Positions 26,452-36,597 of a DNA stretch of 64,000 bases are shown one piece after another. The notes beneath the pieces are model-generated. The model was not told where the DNA came from, did not search any database, and saw only the letters and a list, made by a program, of their open reading frames with translations. The DNA is from Thiothrix nivea DSM 5205 (GTDB taxonomy: Bacteria > Pseudomonadota > Gammaproteobacteria > Thiotrichales > Thiotrichaceae): NCBI RefSeq assembly GCF_000260135.1, contig NZ_JH651384.1:2483693-2547692 (forward strand), in the 5' to 3' direction. The position numbers and the translations under genes are program-made. How positions within the stretch are numbered: the first letter of the stretch is position 1; each line of letters begins with the position of its first letter.

Positions 26452-27761
26452 AACATATCCTTGTCACCTGAGTGTAGTTTTTGCCCCATCATTTCTGCCG
26501 TCACCAGCACAATGCCTTCCGGCGTGACATGGAAGCGCTTGCGGTCGAGATCGAGGTCTTCGCCGATGATCATGCCATCCGGGATTACTGTACCCTTATC
26601 GATGATGGTTTTACTGATTTTGCAGTTTTTGCCAATGTTGACCTTGGGCAAGATCACGCTATCACGGATATGGCTGTAGCTTTCGATATTGGTGGCGAAA
26701 AATACCAGCGAACGTTTGACCCGCGCCCCGGAGAGAATACAGCCTGCCGAAACCAGTGAGTCGATGGCTTCACCCCGGCGGCCTTCATCGTCGAATACGA
26801 ATTTGGCTGGCGGGAATTGCGGCTGATAAGTCCATATCGGCCAGTCACGGTCGTACAGGTTCAGTTCCGGCTCGACCGAGCACAGTTCCATATTGGCTTG
26901 CCAGTAGGAATGCACCGTCCCCACATCGCGCCAGTAGCCTGGTTCGCCATTGTCCTTGCGGAACGGGTGGGCTATCGCCGTGGAAGTATGGATGTTGGAG
27001 GGGATGATGTCCTTGCCGAAATCGCGTGAGGAATGGATCTTGCTGGCATCCTCATGCAATACCTTGTAGAGGAAGTCGCGCGAGAAAATGTAAATGCCCA
27101 TCGACGCCAGCGCCATGCCGGGCTTGCCGGGGATTTCTTCCGGGTGGGGGGGCTTTTCGACGAATTGGGTAATGCGCAGGTTGTCATCCACCGACATGAC
27201 GCCGAAACCCTTGGCCTCTTCTACTGGCACTTCGATGCAGCCAACAGTAAAATCCGCGCCGGACTCGACGTGATGGATCAGCATCTTGGAATAGTCCATG
27301 GTGTAAATGTGGTCGCCCCCCAGAACCAGCACGTATTCCGGGTCATGGCGCTGCACAATGTCGATGTTCTGGAACAGCGCATCCGCCGTGCCCTGATACC
27401 ACTCTTTCTTGCTGGTGCGTTGCTGGGCGGGCAGGATTTCGACGAACTCGCCAATTTCCGCGCGCATGAAACCCCAGGCGCGTTGCAGGTGGCGGATCAT
27501 GGAATGGGATTTGTACTGGGTCAGTACGCCCACGCGGCGGATGCCGGAGTTGACGCAGTTCGACAGCGCAAAGTCGATGATGCGGTACTTGCCGCCGAAC
27601 GGCACGGAAGGTTTTGCCCGCCACATGGTCAGGTCTTTCAGGCGCGAACCTTCGCCGCCGGCCAGCACCAGTGCCAGCGTTTTGCGGGTCAATTCCGTGA
27701 CCATCTTTGGCTCGGTGTAATAGCGGTACAACTTTGCCTGTTGGTTTTTATCCAGTGTCAT
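26433..27761 (-). CDS. glgC: Glucose-1-phosphate adenylyltransferase
   Basis: GlgC makes ADP-glucose, the committed step to glycogen. The 442 residues show LVLAGGEGSRLKDLT, AKPSVPFGGKYRIIDF, EWYQGTADALFQN and VLVLGGDHIYTMDYSKM, followed by the left-handed beta-helix C-terminal domain. The N-terminal extension before the nucleotide motif (YYTEPKMVTELTRKT) is where bacterial enzymes bind allosteric effectors. It lies 12 bp after glk, and GAGGAAGC precedes the start. Confidence 0.95.
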   Translation of the reverse strand: MTLDKNQQAKLYRYYTEPKMVTELTRKTLALVLAGGEGSRLKDLTMWRAKPSVPFGGKYRIIDFALSNCVNSGIRRVGVLTQYKSHSMIRHLQRAWGFMRAEIGEFVEILPAQQRTSKKEWYQGTADALFQNIDIVQRHDPEYVLVLGGDHIYTMDYSKMLIHHVESGADFTVGCIEVPVEEAKGFGVMSVDDNLRITQFVEKPPHPEEIPGKPGMALASMGIYIFSRDFLYKVLHEDASKIHSSRDFGKDIIPSNIHTSTAIAHPFRKDNGEPGYWRDVGTVHSYWQANMELCSVEPELNLYDRDWPIWTYQPQFPPAKFVFDDEGRRGEAIDSLVSAGCILSGARVKRSLVFFATNIESYSHIRDSVILPKVNIGKNCKISKTIIDKGTVIPDGMIIGEDLDLDRKRFHVTPEGIVLVTAEMMGQKLHSGDKDMLWRMAS

Positions 27762-27773
27762 AATATAGCTTCC

Positions 27774-28760
27774 TCATCCCATAGTGTGGTGCATTGCAGC
27801 CGCCAGCGCCCCTTGTACGCCCAGCCGCGTATTGGTAATCAGGTAAATAGGCATCTGCCGAGCCAGATCCGACATGCGCCCCTTGTCAAAACAGGCATCC
27901 AGAAAACGTTGCGTCTGCAACCATGGCTGGATGCGGGCAGAAATGCCACCGCCGAGATACAGGCCGCCACGCGGCTGGTACAGCAGGGCGACATTGCCCA
28001 CCCAGTTAGCATACAAATCGGTGAACAGCTGCATCGCCGCCGTGGCCACCGGGTCGCCTGCCAGCGCCGCTTGGTTGACGATTGCGCCGTTACGTTCCCG
28101 TAAATCTGCCGGAATTTCGCCGGTCATGTCCTGCAAACAAAACTGGTATACCTGGTTCACGCCGGGGCCGGATACCAGCCGTTCCCAGGATACGTGTGGG
28201 TAGCGCTGGCGCATAAAGGCCAACAGCCGTTCCTGTTGTGCATTGGCGGGGGCGAAATCGGTATGCCCGCCTTCGGTGGCGAAGGTGTGGTAGCGGCCAT
28301 TGGCTTGCGGCTGCATCCATGCCAGCCCCAAGCCCGTGCCCGCACCGGTAATGGCGCAGGTTTGTCCCTCGTCTTCAGGGGTTTCCCCCACATTCAGGAC
28401 AACATAACCGTCTGTTGTCAGGGTGGAAATGCCTTGCGCGGCAGCCTGGAAATCGTTGATGAACAGCAGCTGGCGTGCACCCAGCTGCGTTTGCAAACTG
28501 GCCTTTTCCAGCGTCCAGTCCAGATTGGTCAGGCGGGTCGGCTGGCCTGCCTGCACCGGCCCTGGCAGGGCAAGGCAGACGGATTCCGGCTTTACGGTCT
28601 GGCGTGCGTCAGCCATGAATTGTTGCAGTAAGGTTTCGGCATCCGGAAAATCTGCACTGGCGTAAACCTGCTCAAAACAGGTTTCCGCTACGCTCTCCTT
28701 TGCCTTGACCCATACCAGCCAGCTTTTGGTGCCGCCAATATCGCCCGCGATTATATCCAT
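27774..28760 (-). CDS. glk: Glucokinase
   Basis: The 328 residues fit the Glk family that phosphorylates glucose with ATP: N-terminal DIIAGDIGGTKSWLVWV, the DFQAAAQGI block after LLFINDFQ, AITGAGTGLGLAWM and the C-terminal GGLYLGGGISARI. Placed between pgi and glgC, it would feed free glucose from glycogen breakdown back to glucose-6-phosphate. Confidence 0.93.
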   Translation of the reverse strand: MDIIAGDIGGTKSWLVWVKAKESVAETCFEQVYASADFPDAETLLQQFMADARQTVKPESVCLALPGPVQAGQPTRLTNLDWTLEKASLQTQLGARQLLFINDFQAAAQGISTLTTDGYVVLNVGETPEDEGQTCAITGAGTGLGLAWMQPQANGRYHTFATEGGHTDFAPANAQQERLLAFMRQRYPHVSWERLVSGPGVNQVYQFCLQDMTGEIPADLRERNGAIVNQAALAGDPVATAAMQLFTDLYANWVGNVALLYQPRGGLYLGGGISARIQPWLQTQRFLDACFDKGRMSDLARQMPIYLITNTRLGVQGALAAAMHHTMG

Positions 28761-28869
28761 CCGCTACCCTGTGGTTATGTATATATCCTTGTTGCCGTTT
28801 TACTTTTTTCATTCAAATGCTATCACCGCAGCATCCTGTTTGCCGTGCTGCAAGTCAAGAGAGCATTGA

Positions 28870-30534
28870 TTATCCCCCGGTTCCTGTGCGCAAGCGCCGG
28901 TAATGGTTGATCAGGCCATTGGTGGAGGCGTCGTGGGTGGTGACGGCGGTGCTGGCCTGGAGTTCAGGCTGGATGCGTTTGGCCAGTTGCTTGCCCAGTT
29001 CCACGCCCCACTGGTCGTAGGAATTCAGGTTCCAGACAATACCTTGGACGAAAATCTTGTGTTCATACAGCGCAATCAGCATCCCCAGGCTGTGCGGGGT
29101 CAGTGCATCCAGCAATAGGGCGTTGCTGGGGTGGTTGCCCGCAAATACCTTGGGGGCGACGGGGGCGGGGACGCCATTGGCAATGGTTTCTTCCAGCGTG
29201 CGCCCGTGCATCAGGGCTTCGGTTTGCGCGAGGAAATTCGCCATCAGGATGTCGTGATGTTCGTGCAGCCCGGTGGGGGCGGTGGCGGAAATGATGAAAT
29301 CCGCCGGGATCAGCCGGGTTCCCTGGTGGATCAACTGGTAGAAAGCGTGCTGGCCATTGATGCCGGTCGTGCCCCAGATGATCGGGCCGGTGCTGTAATC
29401 GACCGTATTGCTGTCGCGGTCGACCGATTTGCCGTTGCTTTCCATGTCGGCCTGTTGCAGATACAGCGGTAGGCTGCGCAGGTAATGGTCGTAAGGCAGC
29501 ACCGCTTGCGATTCCGCGCCGAAGAAATTGCTGTACCACACGCCCAGCATGGCGAGGATCACCGGCATGTTTTGCTCCAGTGGCGCGGAGCGGAAATGCT
29601 TGTCCATGTCATGCGCGCCACCCAGCAAGGCGGCGAAGTTATCAGCGCCGACCGCCAGCACGATGGAAAGGCCAATCGCCGACCACAAGGAGTAACGCCC
29701 GCCTACCCAGTCCCAGAATTCAAACATGTTGGCGGTGTCGATGCCGAAACCGGCAACTGCATCCTGATTGGTGGAAACCGCGACGAAGTGTTTGGCGATG
29801 TGCGCCTCATCCCCGGCGCGTTGCAGGAACCATTCACGCGCATAGTGGGCATTGGTCATGGTTTCCTGGGTGGTGAAGGTTTTGGAGGCGACGATGAACA
29901 GGGTGGTTTCGGGGTCGAGGCTTTCCAGCTTTTCCACCACATGCGCGCCATCGACGTTGGAAATGTAGTGCATGTCCAGCCGTGGGTGGCGGTAGGCTTT
30001 GAGTGCCTGGTATACCATGTGTGGGCCGAGGTCGGAACCGCCGATGCCGATGTTGACCACATCCACAATCGGCTTGCCGGTGTAGCCCAGCCACTCGCCA
30101 TTGCGTACCCGTTCGGCAAACTTGCCCATCTGTTCCAGCACCGCGTTGACGGCGGGCATGACGTTTTCACCGTCGACCATCACCGGGGTATTGCTGCGGT
30201 TGCGCAGGGCGGTGTGCAGCACGGAGCGGTGTTCGGTGTTGTTGATCTTTTCGCCCTGGAACATGCGTTCGCGCCAGCCAGCCACGTCGGCGGTTGCGGC
30301 AAGCTGCATCAGCAGTTTGAGGGTGTCGGCGGTGATGCGGTTTTTGGAATAATCCAGCAGGATGCTGCCGACTTGCAGGGAAAAGCGTTCAAAACGCTGG
30401 GGGTCTGCGGCAAACAGGTCGCGGAGGTGCAGGTCGCGAACTGACTGGTAATGTTGTCTCAATTCAGCGCAGATGGGCTGGTGAAACGGAACCTGCTGAT
30501 TGTTTCCTGACAGGCTTTCCTGGGTAGTTTGCAT
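28870..30534 (-). CDS. pgi: Glucose-6-phosphate isomerase
   Basis: This 554-residue Pgi carries both family signatures: the [17 protein letters not shown] block and the C-terminal [18 protein letters not shown] with the catalytic glutamate. [19 protein letters not shown] is also conserved. It is the first gene of the glycogen run, 109 bp upstream of glk. AAAAAGGAGAGTCC is a strong ribosome-binding site. In an autotroph it links the fructose-6-phosphate made by the Calvin cycle to glycogen. Confidence 0.96.
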   Translation of the reverse strand: MQTTQESLSGNNQQVPFHQPICAELRQHYQSVRDLHLRDLFAADPQRFERFSLQVGSILLDYSKNRITADTLKLLMQLAATADVAGWRERMFQGEKINNTEHRSVLHTALRNRSNTPVMVDGENVMPAVNAVLEQMGKFAERVRNGEWLGYTGKPIVDVVNIGIGGSDLGPHMVYQALKAYRHPRLDMHYISNVDGAHVVEKLESLDPETTLFIVASKTFTTQETMTNAHYAREWFLQRAGDEAHIAKHFVAVSTNQDAVAGFGIDTANMFEFWDWVGGRYSLWSAIGLSIVLAVGADNFAALLGGAHDMDKHFRSAPLEQNMPVILAMLGVWYSNFFGAESQAVLPYDHYLRSLPLYLQQADMESNGKSVDRDSNTVDYSTGPIIWGTTGINGQHAFYQLIHQGTRLIPADFIISATAPTGLHEHHDILMANFLAQTEALMHGRTLEETIANGVPAPVAPKVFAGNHPSNALLLDALTPHSLGMLIALYEHKIFVQGIVWNLNSYDQWGVELGKQLAKRIQPELQASTAVTTHDASTNGLINHYRRLRTGTGG

Positions 30535-30563
30535 GGACTCTCCTTTTTCGCATTACCGGCAGA

Positions 30564-30645
30564 TATTGTTGTAAATGCAAATTCTATGCCGGAGAACAGC
30601 GCGCTGCCTTGACCTTGCGCATGGTTATTGTTGTAAAGACTACAA
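30564..30645. promoter_or_regulatory. Repeated motif and short palindrome before the glycogen operon
   Basis: TATTGTTGTAAA occurs twice in direct orientation (30564-30575 and 30626-30637). The second copy is part of the perfect inverted repeat TTGTA-N5-TACAA (30631-30645). Both lie in the 173-bp gap before pgi. The TTGTA half-site recalls HexR-type central-carbon operators, but the spacing differs, so the regulator is unknown. Confidence 0.4.
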
Positions 30646-30707
30646 TAATTTTCCGCGAAACAGGGTGAACACGCAATGAAATTTTATCCAGGTGTGCTGA
30701 GTTTCAA

Positions 30708-31220
30708 TCAACAGCTTGTGTCGCCTTCCGGTATCTTACAGGAACTGATCCTGCCAGTATTTAAGGCAATTTTGATTTGGTAACGGTTTACCCCATCCCA
30801 TCCCATAGTAAATGTGCCCGCTTCTCTGGTTTTTCCGCTTGGTGTATAGGTGATCTTTTGTGAAGTTGTAAAGTTGTTGGTGATGGTAACGCCTGATGTA
30901 TCTGGAGTGTTGTCCTTCAATATTTCCCCTGTGGTTTCATCAAAGACGATCCAGCCATTACTAAAGTCATCAGCAGCATTTGTAGTGCAACCAGAGCCAT
31001 CAGTGTTACGTACACACATGCTTACGTTATGGTTCTTTGTGACTGCTTCTGAACGCGCATATTGGAGGTAGGAAACAATCTGGTTGTTCAGGGCGGTCAG
31101 GCGGTTGTTCTGGATCATTTCCTTAACCGAAGGGGCGGCTACGGAAGCCAGTATCGCTACAATTGAAAGCGTGACAATCAGCTCGATCAGCGTCATGCCG
31201 GTTTGGGTTGGCTTGTTCAT
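30708..31220 (-). CDS. Type IV pilus minor pseudopilin, GspH/FimT type
   Basis: The 170 residues begin with a short leader and the prepilin motif TGMTLIELIVTLSIVAILAS; prepilin peptidase would cut after Gly8 and leave Met+1 and Glu+5. The hydrophobic helix is followed by NNRLTALNNQIVSYLQYARSEA, typical of GspH/FimT proteins, and a disordered C-terminal part with four cysteines. It stands alone, divergent from the fructosamine kinase gene, as FimT-like pilins often do. It may take part in pilus assembly or DNA binding for uptake. Confidence 0.88.
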   Translation of the reverse strand: MNKPTQTGMTLIELIVTLSIVAILASVAAPSVKEMIQNNRLTALNNQIVSYLQYARSEAVTKNHNVSMCVRNTDGSGCTTNAADDFSNGWIVFDETTGEILKDNTPDTSGVTITNNFTTSQKITYTPSGKTREAGTFTMGWDGVNRYQIKIALNTGRISSCKIPEGDTSC

Positions 31221-31344
31221 GAGGCTTTCCCTGTGAGATGTGTTATTTTTTAATTCAGGAAAGAGAAGGCGTCCTTGCCATGCACGTCTTCCTTGTGGGG
31301 GGAAGTATACACAGAAGCAGCTGCACGCAGCAGGACGGAAGAAG

Positions 31345-32250
31345 ATGAACGGTTACCCAAAGCAGACCAATAACCTGATTGAATCCGCCTTACAACAGCA
31401 TTTGGGGGGCGCTGCCGGTTTACGGTGCATACAACCTGTCGGTGGCGGTTGCATCAATGAGGCCTGTATGGCTGAACTGGGGGATGGTTCCCGCTGGTTC
31501 ATCAAGCTGAACCAGGCCAGCCAGTTGGAGATGTTTGCCGCCGAAGCCGATGGCTTGCACGCAATCAGGGCAAGCAACACCCTGTATGCGCTGGAACCGG
31601 TCGGTTACGGGGTGCTGGACAACAAAGCCTACCTGATCCTGGAATATCTCGATTTGGGCGGCAATGGCAACCCACAACTGGCGGGGGAACAGCTTGCTGC
31701 CATGCACCGTTGCACCGCTGAGCGTTATGGTTGGTTCCGCGACAACACCATCGGTGCTACCCATCAACCCAACCGGCAGCATGACGGCTGGGTGGAGTTC
31801 TGGCGGCAGGAGCGGCTGGGTTTTCAGCTGGAACTGGCGAAGCGCAATGGCTACCCCGGCAAGGCTTACGAACAGGGCTTGCGGTTGAAGGAACGGCTGG
31901 GCGGTTTCTTTACGGATTACCAACCGCAGGCATCACTGCTGCACGGCGATTTGTGGGGCGGCAATATGGCGTATACGAGTGATGGCAAGCCGGTCATTTT
32001 CGACCCGGCAGTGTATTACGGTGACCGCGAGGCTGATCTGGCGATGACGGAATTGTTTGGCGGGTTTGGGGGGGATTTCTATTCCGCCTACCAAACAAGT
32101 TGGCTGTTGGACAAAGGTTATTCTGTGCGCAAGACGCTGTATAACCTTTATCACATACTCAACCACTTCAACTTGTTTGGTGGTGGGTATGGGATGCAAG
32201 CGGCTCGGATGACGGAAAAGTTACTGGCGGAGGTTTGCGGTGGGGTGTGA
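31345..32250 (+). CDS. Fructosamine/ketosamine-3-kinase family protein
   Basis: The 301-residue product fits the fructosamine kinase family, which phosphorylates sugar adducts on protein lysines so that they fall off. Kinase-fold motifs are GGGCINEACMAELGDGSRWFIKLN (shown here in two pieces: GGGCINEACMAE and WFIKLN), LLHGDLWGGNMAY (catalytic Asp) and IFDPAVYYGDREADLAM (metal-binding Asp). ATG at 31345 is chosen over the longer frame because AGGACGGAAGAAG precedes it and the family N-terminus begins there. It is convergent with trkH. Substrate is inferred only. Confidence 0.85.
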   Translation: MNGYPKQTNNLIESALQQHLGGAAGLRCIQPVGGGCINEACMAELGDGSRWFIKLNQASQLEMFAAEADGLHAIRASNTLYALEPVGYGVLDNKAYLILEYLDLGGNGNPQLAGEQLAAMHRCTAERYGWFRDNTIGATHQPNRQHDGWVEFWRQERLGFQLELAKRNGYPGKAYEQGLRLKERLGGFFTDYQPQASLLHGDLWGGNMAYTSDGKPVIFDPAVYYGDREADLAMTELFGGFGGDFYSAYQTSWLLDKGYSVRKTLYNLYHILNHFNLFGGGYGMQAARMTEKLLAEVCGGV

Positions 32251-32275
32251 AGAAGGCGGATACAGAGGTTTGCCC

Positions 32276-33727
32276 CTACTTGCGCCAGAACGCAGGCGTC
32301 AGGATCACCAGCATGGTAAACAACTCCAGCCGCCCCATCAGCATGGTTAGACACAACCACCATTTGGAGAAATCATCCATAGTGGCGAAACTGGCGGCAA
32401 CTTCCCCCAGCCCTGGCCCCAGGTTGTTGAGGGTAGCAGCAACGGCGGAAAAGGACGTGATCTGGTCATGCCCGCGCGCCATCAGTACCAGCATGAACAT
32501 GACAAACACCGCAATATACACCGAGAAAAACCCCCACACGGCTTCCACCACGTTTTCCGGCAACGGGTGGCGGTTGATCTTGATGCTGATACGTGCATTG
32601 GGGTGGATCAGGCGGCTGACTTCGCGCATCCCCTGTTTCACCAAGAGCAGGAAACGGATCACCTTCATCCCGCCCGCCGTCGACCCCGCGCAGCCGCCAA
32701 CAAAGCTGGCGAACAGCAACAATACCGGCAGGAATCCTGGCCACTGACTGTAACCGGTCGTGGTGAAACCTGTGGTAGTGCCGATCGACACCACATGGAA
32801 CAGCGAATGCCGCAAAGCCTCCCCGATTTCGGGGTGGGTTTCGGTATGGAACAGGTACAGCGTGCTGACCACGGACAGTCCAAGCATCAGGCTGATGTAG
32901 GTGCGGAATTCGGAATCCCGCCAGTAACCCAAGATATTGATGCTGCGCCAAGCGATGAAATGCAGGGCGAAATTGATCCCTGACAATAACATGAACACGA
33001 TGGCGACTGCCTCGATAGCGCTGCTGTCGAATGCCCCCAGGCTGGAATCGTGGGTGGAAAACCCGCCAATTGCCACTGTGGTAAAGCTGTGCGAAACGGC
33101 ATCAAACCAGTCCATCCCCGCCAGCCGGTACGCCAGCGTGCACAACAGCGTCAGCGCCAGATAGATATACCACAGCAGCTTGGCCGTTTCGGTGATGCGC
33201 GGCGTCAGTTTGGCATCTTTCATCGGCCCCGGCGTTTCCGCCCGGTACAACTGCATTCCCCCCACCCCCAGCATCGGCAGGATCGCCACCGCCAGCACGA
33301 TAATGCCCATGCCGCCCAGCCATTGCAGCTCCTGGCGGTAAAACAGGATGGAGCGTGGCAAGCTATCCAGCCCGATGATCACGGTTGCCCCGGTAGTGGT
33401 CAGCCCGGAAACGGACTCGAACACCGCATCCGTCACCGAAATTTCCACCGAATCCGACAGGATGAAAGGCACAGCACCGGAAATGCCCAGTACCGTCCAG
33501 AACAGCACCACGATCAGGAAGCCATCCCGCGAGCGCAACTCACCCCGTTCGCGCCGCACCGGCAGCCACATGAACAGGCCGCTGAGCAGCACCAGTGCAA
33601 AGCCTTCCCAGAAAGGTGCCAGAACCGGGTCGCCCATTACCCAGCCGACCAGGATCGGCGGCAGCATGGTCAGGCTGAACGTCATCAGTAGTAACCCGAG
33701 AATCCGTTGTATGACTTTGTACTGCAT
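32276..33727 (-). CDS. trkH: Trk potassium transporter membrane subunit, copy 1
   Basis: This 483-residue TrkH has the four-repeat channel architecture. Filter loops are visible at LTTTGATVI, AIGGFSTHD, GTTTGFTTTGY and LNNLGPGLGE. ATG at 33727 with GGGAGAGG upstream is chosen over the longer frame starting at 33835. It is last in the trkA-trkH-trkH run, 20 bp after copy 2. Both copies have identical lengths and very similar sequence, so they arose by tandem duplication. Confidence 0.93.
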   Translation of the reverse strand: MQYKVIQRILGLLLMTFSLTMLPPILVGWVMGDPVLAPFWEGFALVLLSGLFMWLPVRRERGELRSRDGFLIVVLFWTVLGISGAVPFILSDSVEISVTDAVFESVSGLTTTGATVIIGLDSLPRSILFYRQELQWLGGMGIIVLAVAILPMLGVGGMQLYRAETPGPMKDAKLTPRITETAKLLWYIYLALTLLCTLAYRLAGMDWFDAVSHSFTTVAIGGFSTHDSSLGAFDSSAIEAVAIVFMLLSGINFALHFIAWRSINILGYWRDSEFRTYISLMLGLSVVSTLYLFHTETHPEIGEALRHSLFHVVSIGTTTGFTTTGYSQWPGFLPVLLLFASFVGGCAGSTAGGMKVIRFLLLVKQGMREVSRLIHPNARISIKINRHPLPENVVEAVWGFFSVYIAVFVMFMLVLMARGHDQITSFSAVAATLNNLGPGLGEVAASFATMDDFSKWWLCLTMLMGRLELFTMLVILTPAFWRK

Positions 33728-33747
33728 CCTCTCCCAACAATAATTCG

Positions 33748-35199
33748 CTAGCGCCGCCAGAATGCCGGGGTCAGCAACACCAGCACCGTAAACAGTTCCA
33801 GCCGCCCCATCAGCATGGCCAGTGACAGCCACCATTTGGAAAAATCATCCAGCCCGGCAAAGTTGGAAGCCACATCCCCCAACCCTACCCCCATGTTGTT
33901 CAGGGTGGCCGCCACTGCCGAAAATGCCGTCACCTGATCCTCGCCATCCGCAATCACGCCCAGCATAAAGACCGTGAATACCGCGATGTACATGGCGAAA
34001 AAACCCCACACGGATTTTACCACCTTTTCCGGCACCGGTTCGCCGTTGATTTTGACATGCATCTGCGCCGATGGATGTGACAGCAGGTTGACTTCACGGA
34101 TGCCCTGTTTCATCAGCAACAACATCCGGATCACCTTGATGCCACCGCCGGTGGAACCCGCGCACCCCCCCACGAAACTGGTCAGGATCAGCAATACCGG
34201 CAGGAAATTCGGCCATACCGAATGGTCACTGATCAGCAAGCCAGTTGAGGTCATGACAGACGTCACATGGAACAGGGCGTACCGGAACGCATCTGCTGGG
34301 CTTTCCGTTGTATTAAATTCCGCCAGCAGGAACGTGGTCACCAGCGTCAGCAGGATAATGATCAGGGTATACGCGCGGAATTCAGAATCCTGCCAGTAAA
34401 TTTTCACATCCATGCTGCGCCAGGCGATGAAGTGCAAGCTGAAATTCATCCCCGCCGCGAACATGAATATGATCGTGATGTAGTCAATGGCGCTATTGTC
34501 GAAGTAGGCGATACTGGCGTCATGGGTGGAAAACCCCCCGGTCGAGAGCGCTGAAAAGCTGTGGCAGACCGCATCAAACCAACTCATCCCCACCACCCGG
34601 TAAGCCAGCAGGCACAGCAGGGTCAGCGCCAGATACACATACCACAGCAACTTGGCGGTTTCGGTAATGCGCGGGGTCAGTTTGGCATCCTTGATCGGCC
34701 CTGGCGTTTCCGCCCGGTACAGCTGCATTCCCCCCACCCCCAGCATCGGCAGGATGGCGACTGCCAGCACGATGATGCCCATGCCGCCCAGCCAGTGCAG
34801 TTCCATGCGGTAGAAATTGATCGAGCGCGGTAACCCATCTATCCCGGTGATGACGGTCGCGCCGGTGGTGGTGAAGCCGGAAACGGTTTCAAAAAAGGCA
34901 TCGGCGGCGGAAAAATGCAGCGAATCCGACAGCATGAACGGCACTGCCCCAGCAGCACTGAGGCCAAACCAGAACAGAACTGCCACCAGAAAGCCATCGC
35001 GCAAGCGCAATTCGCCATGCTGGTGACGTACTGGCAACCATAGCAATACGCCGCTGGTGAGAATCAGGAAAAAACCATCCCAGAAATTGGACAGCTCCGG
35101 GTCGCCCATCAGCCAACCGACCAGGATGGGGGGCAGCAGGGTCAGGCTGAATACCATCAGCAACAATCCCAGGATGCGCTGGATGATCTTGAGTTGCAT
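33748..35199 (-). CDS. trkH: Trk potassium transporter membrane subunit, copy 2
   Basis: It has 483 residues, closely similar to the downstream copy throughout. The first, second and fourth filter loops are conserved (FTTTGATVI, LSTGGFSTHD, LNNMGVGLGD). The third reads VMTSTGLLISDHS where copy 1 has GTTTGFTTTGYSQ; the filter glycine remains but its surroundings differ. It lies 15 bp after trkA. The two copies may differ in selectivity (K+ versus Na+) or gating. Confidence 0.93.
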   Translation of the reverse strand: MQLKIIQRILGLLLMVFSLTLLPPILVGWLMGDPELSNFWDGFFLILTSGVLLWLPVRHQHGELRLRDGFLVAVLFWFGLSAAGAVPFMLSDSLHFSAADAFFETVSGFTTTGATVITGIDGLPRSINFYRMELHWLGGMGIIVLAVAILPMLGVGGMQLYRAETPGPIKDAKLTPRITETAKLLWYVYLALTLLCLLAYRVVGMSWFDAVCHSFSALSTGGFSTHDASIAYFDNSAIDYITIIFMFAAGMNFSLHFIAWRSMDVKIYWQDSEFRAYTLIIILLTLVTTFLLAEFNTTESPADAFRYALFHVTSVMTSTGLLISDHSVWPNFLPVLLILTSFVGGCAGSTGGGIKVIRMLLLMKQGIREVNLLSHPSAQMHVKINGEPVPEKVVKSVWGFFAMYIAVFTVFMLGVIADGEDQVTAFSAVAATLNNMGVGLGDVASNFAGLDDFSKWWLSLAMLMGRLELFTVLVLLTPAFWRR

Positions 35200-35214
35200 G
35201 GGCAGGTTTTACCC

Positions 35215-36588
35215 TTAGAAGTAATGGATACCGACCTGGAACAGTTTTTCAACCGCAGGCACGTAACGTTTGTCAGTCACGAACATGATGATGTGGTCGT
35301 TGGCTTCCAGCACGATGTCGTCTGTGGCTATCAGCACGTCCTCCTTGCGCACCACCGCCCCGATGGTGGCACCTGGCGGCAGCTTGATTTCGTCCAGCCG
35401 CCTGCCCACAACCCGCGAGGTTTTGTAGTCGCCGTGGGCAATCACTTCCAGGGCTTCGGCGGAACCCCGGCGCAGCGCGTGCACTGCCACGATGTCACCA
35501 CGGCGGATGTGGGTCAGCAGCGCACCGATGGTGACCTGTTGCGGGGAAATGGCGAGGTCGATGCTGCTTTCCACCAGATCCACGTAGCTGGGGCGGTTGA
35601 TCAGGCACATCACCCGCTTCGCCCCCAGCCGTTTGGCCAGCATGGAAGAGAGGATATTGGCTTCGTCATCGTTGGTGATGGCAATGAACACATCGGTGTT
35701 TTCGATGTTTTCCTCAATCAGTAGGTTTTCGTCGGCGGCGTCACCTTCCAATACGATGGTTTTGTCAAGACGTTCGGCCAGCTTGGCGGCACGGTCGTTG
35801 TTTTTTTCGATGATCTTGACCTGATAGCGGGACTCTTCCAGCTGGCGTGCCAGCCGGTTGCCGATATTGCCGCCACCGGCCAGGATGATGCGCTTGTAAG
35901 GCTTGTCGAGCTTGCGTAACTCGCTGATGATGGCGCGGATATGTTTGGGGCTGGCGATCAGGAAAATTTCATCATTGGCTTCCACCACGGTGTCGCCGTT
36001 GGGGATGAGCGGCTTACCCTTGCGGAACAATGCAGCAACCCGCGCCTGCAAGCCGGGCATGTGCTCGTGCATGTCGCTGAGCGGATGCCCAACCAGCGGG
36101 CCGTCATGCAGTGCCTTGACCCCGACCATTTGCACCTTGCCACCGGCAAAATTCAGTACCTGCAACGCGCCGGGGTGGGAAATGAGGCGGAAAATGTGTT
36201 CCGTCACCAGTTGTTCCGGGCTGATCAGCACGTCGATGGGGACAGCGTCCGGGGCAAACAGTTCCCTGCGGTCGAGGTAGTGGGAAGAGCGGATGCGGGC
36301 AATTTTGGTGGGGGTGCGGTACAGGGTGTGCGCTACCTGGCAGGCGACCATGTTGATTTCGTCGCTGTTGGTGACGGCAACCAGCATGTCGGCGTCTTCG
36401 ATTCCGGCGCGTTCCAGCACACGCGGGTAGGATGCCTGGCCGGTTTCGACCCGCACATCCAGTTTTTCGCGCAAATCCCGCAGGGCGGCGGCGTTGGTGT
36501 CGACAATGGTGACATCATTGTCTTCGTTTGCCAGCGCGGCAGCAACGGAATGGCCGACTTGCCCGGCCCCGAGGATCAGGATTTTCAT
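35215..36588 (-). CDS. trkA: Trk system cytosolic regulatory protein
   Basis: The 457 residues hold two RCK units, each with an NAD(H)-binding Rossmann motif: [19 protein letters not shown] and [18 protein letters not shown]. TrkA forms the gating ring on TrkH and responds to nucleotides. It starts 9 bp after the ntrX-like gene and precedes both trkH copies, so regulator and both channels share a transcript. Confidence 0.95.
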   Translation of the reverse strand: MKILILGAGQVGHSVAAALANEDNDVTIVDTNAAALRDLREKLDVRVETGQASYPRVLERAGIEDADMLVAVTNSDEINMVACQVAHTLYRTPTKIARIRSSHYLDRRELFAPDAVPIDVLISPEQLVTEHIFRLISHPGALQVLNFAGGKVQMVGVKALHDGPLVGHPLSDMHEHMPGLQARVAALFRKGKPLIPNGDTVVEANDEIFLIASPKHIRAIISELRKLDKPYKRIILAGGGNIGNRLARQLEESRYQVKIIEKNNDRAAKLAERLDKTIVLEGDAADENLLIEENIENTDVFIAITNDDEANILSSMLAKRLGAKRVMCLINRPSYVDLVESSIDLAISPQQVTIGALLTHIRRGDIVAVHALRRGSAEALEVIAHGDYKTSRVVGRRLDEIKLPPGATIGAVVRKEDVLIATDDIVLEANDHIIMFVTDKRYVPAVEKLFQVGIHYF

Positions 36589-36597
36589 GGCGAGCGT

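Noticed and set aside
33728-33835. Longer N-terminus for trkH copy 1
   Set aside because: The added residues are not like TrkH, would overlap copy 2, and ATG at 33727 has GGGAGAGG upstream and aligns with copy 2.
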